A DNA stretch of 64,000 bases from assembly GCA_964602985.1 (NCBI GenBank), contig CAZRTJ010000010.1, forward strand, positions 1 to 64,000, given 5' to 3'. Position 1 is the first letter of the stretch; the number at the start of each line of letters is the position of its first letter. A program made the translations under genes and the position numbers. This stretch comes from CAYZJB01 sp964602985. GTDB lineage: Bacteria; CLD3; SB21. Below the pieces are notes generated by a model. The model was not told the origin of the DNA. It saw nothing but the letters and a program-made list of their open reading frames with translations, and did not search any database. Below are positions 57,697 through 64,000 of the stretch, in pieces.

Positions 57697-60600
57697 TTAT
57701 TTCAGCAGGATCATGCGGTGGACCGATTCGCGACCCAACGCACGAACCTTCGCAAAGTAGATTCCGGACGCTGAGAGGTCTCCCTGTTGATTGCGCCCAT
57801 CCCAATACCAGGTGTGCAGGCCGGCAGGCAGTGGTCCCCGCGACAGGAGACGAATTTGCTGACCGAGAATATTATGGATGGACACTTTCACGTCACTCTC
57901 GTTGGGCAGCGACACGCGAAGCGTCGTTCCTGGGTTGAACGGATTGGGATAGTTTTCGATTTGAAACGTCTTCGGCACGATCGTACGACTGGCATCATAC
58001 CCCAACACGTACTGGCCGGCCTTATGGATCTGTGCGGATACCACTCCGCTCTTCCCGCTGCCACCGACGAACACGCGTTGGCCGTTCTCCATCCGATAGA
58101 TTCCGATGCGTGTCGGATCCTGCCATCCGACCTCGCGGCACTCCTCTTCCGAGAAGTGCATGCGTAATTCTCCCGCAAGAGACACTCCCGACTGGACATC
58201 CACCCGATACATCGTGTCCATCTCCACAGTCGATAAAATGGCGAAGCCACTGCGCAGGTTCGGGACAACTTCGACGTGCGCCTTCCCATCGGTCGTCGTC
58301 ATCGACCGGGTCTTTGACAATTGCGCGAAGGTGAAGGCCCGACTCGCCGCGGCGATATTTCCGGCTGAGTCCATCATGTCCACGATCACCTGCATCGTGC
58401 CCGATACCCGCGCCGAGTAAGCCGCGTGATACAGGCCGGCCGAGTGATCGATCTCCTCCATGACAGCATCGATGCTGTCGGTCCGCACGCCATTGGCGTC
58501 CCGGTACAGAATGAGAACCGTCGCGCCCCCGAGCGCTTCGTTGGCATCGACATAGATGGCGACGTGACTCGGGAGGATCGTACTCGGCAACAGATAAATA
58601 GACCCGCTCGGCCATATTGCGTCCACGCGGAAGAACAACGTTTGACTCGTCGAGGTCGCCCCCTTGTTGTCGGAGGCAATCACGCGCCAATAATAGGCTC
58701 CGCTCGTGTCCAGTGGCGCAAGGACCGTTACGAACGTGTCGAGCGTCGTCATCTGCTGAACGAGCGCAACAAAATCTGGCGCCTTCGCGATCTGAATCGT
58801 GTACGTGATGGTATCGGCGTTGGGGTCTACGGCACGCGTCCACGTCAGGGTCGGACGGCGGAATTTCGTGATGCCGCTGGCCGAGACGGGTTGAATGGCA
58901 AACGCCAGAGGTTGGGCGTTCGGCGAGCCGATCCCGCGAAGGATCACGTATCGATTGCCCGCCGGCGAGTTGCTGACGATCGTGAGCGTGTCACCCAGAA
59001 GGCCGGATTTGTCCGGCACGAACGATAGCCAAACCACCAACGAATCGGTACTCACCGGTTGCACCGTGTACGGAAGAGCCGGCAAAGACGGAATTCCAAA
59101 AATGGGCGACTGCGTCGATGCCGCTGTAATCTGCACAGGCGCTCCCGCTGCCTTCACCACGACGGGGAACAAACGCTGATCTCCGACGATCGTGGTATCC
59201 ACCCAAATCGTGTCGACCGAGGAGAGCGACCCGGCCAGCCCCGTTCCCGACAAGTCCAGCAGAAAAGGGCTGATAGAACTCGCGTTGACAACGTTCCATC
59301 GATTCGTCCTCACGCCAAACGTGCCCGGCGCAAAACGAATCGCGACGCTCATCGTATCGCCCACTCGCAGGGTATCGGGAAGACTGAACGACGTGAGAAT
59401 CTCAAACTCGCCGGGCACATCGAGGGACTGTCCACCGACCGCAACGGCATCCGACAGGGAAAAGATCCGAATCGTCAGCGTATCGCTCGATCCGACGGGC
59501 ACGCCGCCGAAATCTAACGTCGCGATCGAAGCGCCAATCGGACCGACAAAACTCTTGAACGGAGTTGAAAAAGCGGAAACGTTCAGGCCCGACTGCTGAA
59601 GGGCGGTTGCAAAAGGCGTCGGTGAAACATGGATCTTCTTCGACCAATGCCCCGACGCATCGGCGATCGTCGTATCGATCAGCGTCCTGCCCTGATCCGA
59701 TGAGTCCGCGTAGATCTGGATGATCGCTCCGGGAATGGACGTGCCCTGAACGACCGTGTCCAGCGTCACGACTTGAAGCGTCGGTGGGACGATTCCACCT
59801 TGAGCGCCGGACTGGATCGACACGCCCTCGTTATTTGAAAAAATGGAATTCGCGTAATGAATATTGCTATCCGTAGCCGCGTCCTCAAACGAGATGGCCG
59901 TCTCATGATGCGCGATCGTATTGTAGGCAACCGAATCATCAGAGGCGCCGAAATTGAATTCCACTCCCGTCTGTGCATTGCCCAGCGCCGTGAGACCATC
60001 CGCACCGACGCCGATATGATTGCCGATGATCCGATTGCGATCGGAGCCCGCGCCTGTCAAGGACAGTCCGTGAGTGGCATTTCCCGAAATGACATTGCGT
60101 TCACTCGCGCCCCGTCCTCCGATCAGGTTCGTCGATGCCCCACCGCTCACGACGATGCCGCTTCCTTGATTGGGAAGCGCCTGGAGTCCACTGAACGTGG
60201 TTCCTATGAAATTTCCGCGAATCGTATTGCTGTCGGAATTCATCAGCAAGATACCGTGATTCAGATTTCCCGAAATGACGTTGCCCTCGCCTGCCGCCGA
60301 CCCGCCGACGAGTGACGCGCGTGCATGCTGCAGGAGGACGCCGGTTTGGTTGGCGCGGGCCGTTGTCCCAGTCGTATCTGTGCCGATCCAATTCCCGACA
60401 ATCTTCGTTCCACGTGTGGAACTGCCATCCACGACAAGGCCGGTGCTGGTATTGGCCGAGATGATGTTTCTCGCCGGGACGGTGGTTCCGCCAATCGTGG
60501 TGTGCGACGCCCCGTTTTCGAGACGAATTCCTTCCGTGTTAGCGGCATCGCCTGACACAAACACGCCGATGAGATTCCCGGAAATCGCATTGCTGTCGGA

Positions 60601-61338
60601 CCCCGAGATTCGGACTCCGACCCCATTGGAGCCGATGACATTTCGACCGGCGTAGGTTCCGTCTCCGACGCGGTTGGCATGTCCATCGCCGCTGATCGAT
60701 ATACCGGCTGTCGCATTACCCACTGCAAGCGTCATGTCTTTCGATCGGCCAATGATATTTCCCAGGATGAGATTGTCGCGTGAGTCGGCCACGAGGATGC
60801 CCTCATCGGTATTGCCGGCGATCACATTCCCGGGTCCCACCGTATTCCCTCCTCCGTTTTGGAGGAGAATGCCGACACTGTTGGGAATCGCCGTCATCCC
60901 GGATCGATCCACTCCGATATGGCAATTCCGAATGACATTGGCCCAGCCGGTGACCGCAATGGCCGTGCCGGAAGTTGAATTGCCGACGAACGCAACGGAC
61001 TGCACCTCACAAGAGTTGCCGGTAAGTAACAACGTCGATACGCCGCTCAGAGCCTGGCCGTCGATGAGGATTCGCGGCTCACCGAATGAGCCGGACACCC
61101 CCCGGATCACTGTCGAGTCATCGGAAAGATCGGGAAGCGACGAGACGAGCGCGAGGGTCGTCCCACCCATGGCCGTGGTGTCAAAGGTGATGGTATCCGC
61201 ACCGGAATTGCCGTTGGCCAAGGTGATCGCCTCGCGAAGCGACCCTGCGCCCGCATCGGCCGCGCTCGTCACGACCGTGATCTGGCCGTACGCGAATGTC
61301 GCAGGCAATAGGGCGAGAAGGAATGCGATGGGTTTCAT
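57697..61338 (-). CDS. secreted beta-helix surface protein with YPNPFNP-type sorting domain
   Basis: A 1213-residue exported protein. A signal ends AYG|Q. Residues 25-530 form a right-handed parallel beta-helix with NxISGNxxxGI repeats (GNVIAGNTDEGILV, RNIISANTSTGLVV, GNVISGNLNHGILL). The middle holds Ig-like/ASPM-type strands (LDFGGVPVGSSDTLTIRIF). The last 80 residues are a type IX-type sorting domain (ENYPNPFNPGTTLRVSLP, then SGIYFAKVRALG..HRMILLK). It should reach the cell surface through a T9SS. The start is the ATG of MKPIAF; no ribosome site is obvious. Confidence 0.9.
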   Translation of the reverse strand: MKPIAFLLALLPATFAYGQITVVTSAADAGAGSLREAITLANGNSGADTITFDTTAMGGTTLALVSSLPDLSDDSTVIRGVSGSFGEPRILIDGQALSGVSTLLLTGNSCEVQSVAFVGNSTSGTAIAVTGWANVIRNCHIGVDRSGMTAIPNSVGILLQNGGGNTVGPGNVIAGNTDEGILVADSRDNLILGNIIGRSKDMTLAVGNATAGISISGDGHANRVGDGTYAGRNVIGSNGVGVRISGSDSNAISGNLIGVFVSGDAANTEGIRLENGASHTTIGGTTVPARNIISANTSTGLVVDGSSTRGTKIVGNWIGTDTTGTTARANQTGVLLQHARASLVGGSAAGEGNVISGNLNHGILLMNSDSNTIRGNFIGTTFSGLQALPNQGSGIVVSGGASTNLIGGRGASERNVISGNATHGLSLTGAGSDRNRIIGNHIGVGADGLTALGNAQTGVEFNFGASDDSVAYNTIAHHETAISFEDAATDSNIHYANSIFSNNEGVSIQSGAQGGIVPPTLQVVTLDTVVQGTSIPGAIIQIYADSSDQGRTLIDTTIADASGHWSKKIHVSPTPFATALQQSGLNVSAFSTPFKSFVGPIGASIATLDFGGVPVGSSDTLTIRIFSLSDAVAVGGQSLDVPGEFEILTSFSLPDTLRVGDTMSVAIRFAPGTFGVRTNRWNVVNASSISPFLLDLSGTGLAGSLSSVDTIWVDTTIVGDQRLFPVVVKAAGAPVQITAASTQSPIFGIPSLPALPYTVQPVSTDSLVVWLSFVPDKSGLLGDTLTIVSNSPAGNRYVILRGIGSPNAQPLAFAIQPVSASGITKFRRPTLTWTRAVDPNADTITYTIQIAKAPDFVALVQQMTTLDTFVTVLAPLDTSGAYYWRVIASDNKGATSTSQTLFFRVDAIWPSGSIYLLPSTILPSHVAIYVDANEALGGATVLILYRDANGVRTDSIDAVMEEIDHSAGLYHAAYSARVSGTMQVIVDMMDSAGNIAAASRAFTFAQLSKTRSMTTTDGKAHVEVVPNLRSGFAILSTVEMDTMYRVDVQSGVSLAGELRMHFSEEECREVGWQDPTRIGIYRMENGQRVFVGGSGKSGVVSAQIHKAGQYVLGYDASRTIVPKTFQIENYPNPFNPGTTLRVSLPNESDVKVSIHNILGQQIRLLSRGPLPAGLHTWYWDGRNQQGDLSASGIYFAKVRALGRESVHRMILLK

Positions 61339-61382
61339 GGACACTGTTGTACAGAATACCGCGCGATCTGAACAGGCAATTC

Positions 61383-61889
61383 TCAGACCTCGACGACGAA
61401 TGAGACCTTCACTTTTTCCCATTGCAGCGTGATCGTACCCTGAGTGTCCGTCATATCGTCGATCGTAAACCGCATGCGCTCGACAAATTCAGACGACGAC
61501 GCTGTGACGGTGATGCGGAGCGCGTCTTTCTTTTCGTCATAGGAATAGCTGCCCCACGACTTGGCGTCGTGACTGAAAATGAGCGTCCAGGTTGCGGCCT
61601 GCGGAATGCTGTGCAATCCGTACGTGCCGGCTTTGAGCGGTTTCCCGTCAATTTTTACGTCCTTGGAAAATGAAATCGTCGTGTTTTCGTTCGCCCCGGT
61701 TCGCCAGACTTTTCCGTATGGGACGAGTGATCCGAACACGGTGCGTCCTTTGACGCCGGGTCGATGGTAGGTGATCGTCACTTCGGTCGTGCCGATCGTT
61801 TGCGTCAGAACACTTTTGGGACTGGCCAGGGGTTTGTCCTGCGCGTGGAGCGCTCCGACCATCGCAAACAATGCCAGAAGAGCTTTCAT
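61383..61889 (-). CDS. exported DUF2911 protein
   Basis: A 168-residue exported protein: signal LLALFAMVGALHA|Q, then the DUF2911 pattern (SPKSVLTQTIGTTEVTITYHRPGVKGRTVFGSLVPYGKVWRTGANENTTI in several blocks, LKAGTYGLHSIPQAATWTLIFS). Beta-sandwich fold of unknown role, widespread in Bacteroidota and Acidobacteriota. AAGGAG precedes the ATG. Confidence 0.9.
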   Translation of the reverse strand: MKALLALFAMVGALHAQDKPLASPKSVLTQTIGTTEVTITYHRPGVKGRTVFGSLVPYGKVWRTGANENTTISFSKDVKIDGKPLKAGTYGLHSIPQAATWTLIFSHDAKSWGSYSYDEKKDALRITVTASSSEFVERMRFTIDDMTDTQGTITLQWEKVKVSFVVEV

Positions 61890-61943
61890 GCGATCTCCTT
61901 TCGAAAGAGGTTCGGCCGCCTTTATTTCACGGCGCCAAAATCA

Positions 61944-61966
61944 AAAGGCCGGTGCGACCGGCCTTT
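61944..61966 (-). terminator. intrinsic terminator after atpC
   Basis: AAAGGCCGGT and ACCGGCCTTT pair around a 3-nt loop 9 nt after the atpC stop; T-rich sequence follows on the minus strand. It closes the ATP synthase operon. Confidence 0.88.
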
Positions 61967-61975
61967 GAAGGATGA

Positions 61976-62389
61976 CTATTCGTTCACTCGCTTTTCTGCC
62001 ACCTGGATCCGGTTGATCGCCCGTGCCAGCGCCTTGCGCACCTGCTCCAGATCGATGCTGGAGCGTTCTTCCAATTTCTTTCGCGCCCACTCTTTGATTT
62101 CCATGGCGCGTTGGATATCGATGTCCGTTGCTTTCTCGCAGGTTTCGGCCAGCACGATCATCTTGTTGCCCCGAATTTCCGCAATGCCGCCGCTCGTGGC
62201 GTAGTACGTGTCGTACCCGTCCTCCGCGCGAACCCGCATCTCGCCGATCTTCAACACGCTGATAAAGGCGGCATGGTGTTTCAGGATTTCGAAGCTGCCT
62301 TCAATCCCGGGACCGACAAAGTCGAGGACCTCGCCGCTGAAGACCATCTTTTCCGGGGTGGTGATTTCCAAATGAAAGGTCGGCTCCAT
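61976..62389 (-). CDS. atpC: F1-ATP synthase subunit epsilon
   Basis: A 137-residue central-stalk subunit. The beta-sandwich (FHLEITTPEKMVFSGEVLDFVGPGIEGSFEILKHHAAFISVL, in blocks) is followed by the C-terminal two-helix inhibitory part (ALARAINRIQVAEKRVNE). Starts 1 nt after the atpD stop and ends in a terminator; last gene of an atpG-D-C run. Confidence 0.96.
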   Translation of the reverse strand: MEPTFHLEITTPEKMVFSGEVLDFVGPGIEGSFEILKHHAAFISVLKIGEMRVRAEDGYDTYYATSGGIAEIRGNKMIVLAETCEKATDIDIQRAMEIKEWARKKLEERSSIDLEQVRKALARAINRIQVAEKRVNE

Positions 62390-62390
62390 G

Positions 62391-63785
62391 TTACCTCGCC
62401 AGCGTCTTCGCTTTGTCTACCGCCTCGTCGATGGTTCCGACCATGTAGAACGCCTGCTCCGGAATCTCGTCCATCTGACCCTCAACTATTGCTTTGAAAC
62501 CGGCGACCGAGTCTTCTTTCTTCACGTATCGGCCGGGTGTGCCGGTGAATTGCTCCGCCACATTGAACGGCTGGGAGAGGAAGCGCTGAATCTTGCGGGC
62601 ACGCGCCACGGTCAACTTGTCGTCGTCCGACAACTCGTCCATGCCGAGGATCGCGATGATGTCCTGCAGATCTTTGTATTTCTGAAGCACTTCCTGCACG
62701 CGTTTGGCCACATGATAATGCTCCTCGCCTACGATCATCGGATCCAGAATGCGGGAAGTGGAGTCGAGCGGATCCACAGCCGGATAAATACCGATTTCAG
62801 AAATCGCCCGCGACAACACCGTCGTCGCATCCAAGTGCGCGAAAGCCGTTGCGGGCGCGGGATCGGTCAGATCGTCTGCCGGAACGTAAATCGCCTGCAC
62901 GGACGTGATCGAGCCTTTTTTCGTCGAGGTAATTCTTTCCTGCAATTCGCCCATCTCGGTCGCCAAATTGGGTTGGTATCCCACGGCGCTCGGCATACGA
63001 CCGAGAAGCGCGGACACTTCCGAGCCGGCCTGCGTGAAACGAAAAATATTATCGATGAACAGCAGCACGTCGCGGCCTTCGTCGTCGCGGAAGGATTCAG
63101 CCATCGTCAAGGCGGTCAGCCCTACACGCTGTCGGGCGCCGGGCGGCTCATTCATCTGTCCGAACACCAGCGCGGTTTTGTTCAACACGCCGGATTCCAT
63201 CATTTCGTGATAGAGATCGTTGCCTTCGCGCGTCCTCTCGCCGACGCCTGCAAACACCGAGTATCCGCCGTGTTGTTTGGCGATGTTATGGATCAATTCC
63301 TGGATCAACACCGTCTTGCCCACGCCGGCGCCTCCGAAGAGGCCCGTCTTTCCGCCGCGCATGTACGGTTCGATCAGATCGACAACCTTGATTCCGGTCT
63401 CAAACATCTCACTCTTGGTGGCCAGTTCGCTGAGTTTCGGCGCGGAACGGTGAATCGGGAGTTTCTTCGTCGCTTCGATCGGGCCTTTTTCGTCGATCGG
63501 TTCTCCGATAATATTGATCAAACGGCCGAGAACTTTTTCCCCGACGGGAACGGCGATCGGTTCGCCCATGTCCGTGACTTCCACGCCTCTGGTCAGACCG
63601 TCGGTCGAGTCCATGGCGACGCTGCGCACGCGATTTTCTCCAAGATGCTGCTGGACTTCGAGAACGAGTTTCACTCCGTCCGGCCGGGTCAGCGTCAGCG
63701 CGTTCATGATCGACGGCAACTGACCGGCGCCAAACTCCACGTCTACCACGGGTCCGATAACCTGTACGACTTTACCTGTGTTCAT
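62391..63785 (-). CDS. atpD: F1-ATP synthase subunit beta
   Basis: A 464-residue catalytic subunit. Walker A GGAGVGKT, the GERTREGNDLYHEM block with the catalytic Glu, Walker B LLFIDNIFRFTQAGSEVSALLGRMPSAVGYQPNL and the DELSDDD DELSEED-like segment are all intact. AGGA lies 10 nt before the ATG. Forms the alpha3beta3 head with AtpA, not in this window. Confidence 0.98.
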   Translation of the reverse strand: MNTGKVVQVIGPVVDVEFGAGQLPSIMNALTLTRPDGVKLVLEVQQHLGENRVRSVAMDSTDGLTRGVEVTDMGEPIAVPVGEKVLGRLINIIGEPIDEKGPIEATKKLPIHRSAPKLSELATKSEMFETGIKVVDLIEPYMRGGKTGLFGGAGVGKTVLIQELIHNIAKQHGGYSVFAGVGERTREGNDLYHEMMESGVLNKTALVFGQMNEPPGARQRVGLTALTMAESFRDDEGRDVLLFIDNIFRFTQAGSEVSALLGRMPSAVGYQPNLATEMGELQERITSTKKGSITSVQAIYVPADDLTDPAPATAFAHLDATTVLSRAISEIGIYPAVDPLDSTSRILDPMIVGEEHYHVAKRVQEVLQKYKDLQDIIAILGMDELSDDDKLTVARARKIQRFLSQPFNVAEQFTGTPGRYVKKEDSVAGFKAIVEGQMDEIPEQAFYMVGTIDEAVDKAKTLAR

Positions 63786-63828
63786 TGTTTCAGTTCCTGT
63801 ATCTTGATTTTTCTTTATGATTCGAGTC

Positions 63829-64000
63829 TCATTTCGACAACGCCTCTGCCCCGCTGACCACTTCCAAAATTTCCTTCGTGATCGCCGCCTGACGGGCGCG
63901 GTTGTAATACAGGGTCAGATCCTGCATCAATTCTCCTGCGTTTTCGGTCGCGCTGTCCATCGCCGTCATGCGGGCGCCCATTTCGGCCGCAAACGATTCC
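63829..64000 (-). CDS. atpG: F1-ATP synthase subunit gamma, C-terminal part
   Basis: Only the last 56 codons are in the window; the gene runs off the right edge. The tail ESFAAEMGARMTAMDSATEN and LTLYYNRARQAAITKEILEVVSGAEAL is the conserved C-terminal rotor helix of AtpG. The stop lies 43 nt before atpD, in the usual G-D-C order. Confidence 0.96.
   Translation of the reverse strand, partial: ESFAAEMGARMTAMDSATENAGELMQDLTLYYNRARQAAITKEILEVVSGAEALSK

Noticed and set aside
62388..63857. 489-codon open frame opposite atpD
   Set aside because: It mirrors a highly conserved gene; the translation is rich in His, Arg and Gln without any domain, typical of antisense shadow in GC-rich DNA.
1..64000. 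tRNA, rRNA, tmRNA or integrase genes
   Set aside because: I looked for T-loop-like GTTCGAATC stretches and found only ones inside coding regions or without acceptor stems; no recombinase or transposase signature was seen.

Overview
The window looks like a chromosomal segment of a GC-rich, gene-dense bacterium of the Bacteroidota/Chlorobiota/Ignavibacteria-like (FCB) kind. The evidence is indirect. One surface protein ends in a YPNPFNP-type C-terminal sorting domain. Nine predicted Sec signal peptides are followed by Gln at the mature +1 position. There is a fused DAHP synthase-chorismate mutase, and DUF2911 and DinB proteins carry signal peptides. Promoters read as TTGnnn-17-TAnnnT rather than the Bacteroidales -33/-7 type, which argues against a classical Bacteroidales. 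No rRNA, tRNA, CRISPR array or transposase was seen. The exact phylum is inference.

Layout. 1-3071: a partner-switching signalling cluster (PP2C phosphatase end, exported helical-repeat protein, HATPase kinase, STAS antagonist, second GAF/PP2C phosphatase). 3227-4258: tRNA dihydrouridine synthase. 7155-4237 (minus): a complete Phe/Tyr operon pheA-tyrA-aroF/CM behind a classical translation-coupled attenuator with an aromatic-codon leader peptide. 7504-12808: cytochrome, lipB, M23 peptidase, rarA, DUF1697 and YihY. 12811-18634: a 1634-residue Ser/Thr kinase-STAND-TPR-GAF-sigma54 activator, facing a lipoprotein gene that has a near-consensus sigma54 promoter. 18837-27501: AAA ATPase, yifB/comM, thioredoxin, small lipoproteins, TPR and DinB proteins, msrA. 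27507-27940: wreck of a short-chain dehydrogenase. 28049-32053: giant LVIVD/Ig-like repeat protein plus a small gene. 32119-37421: queA, class V aminotransferase, NYN nuclease, orphan DppC-like permease, Nudix, yhhQ.

37561-38794 is a single AAA_14/DUF4143 ATPase gene enclosed by 33-bp palindromic inverted repeats and looks like a minimal mobile unit. 38857-45089: DUF2914 protein and an MFS-MFS-ppdK operon. 45363-48074: polyprenol-P mannosyltransferase, accA, thioesterase, PAP2. 53239-48078 (minus): a six-gene overlapping operon (radical SAM, EnvC-like, flippase-like, thiE, usp, nucleotidyltransferase). 53272-57647: panD, YiiX-like, PhoD-like, VWA and small unknown proteins. 57697-61889: beta-helix surface protein and DUF2911. 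61976-64000: atpC, atpD and the end of atpG.

Control signals stand out. Many genes are stop/start (ATGA) coupled. At least eight genes lack a Shine-Dalgarno sequence and instead have a -10 hexamer ending 5-9 nt before the start codon, predicting leaderless mRNAs. The aromatic operon attenuator can be read directly. The sigma54 activator sits next to what is probably one of its own targets.
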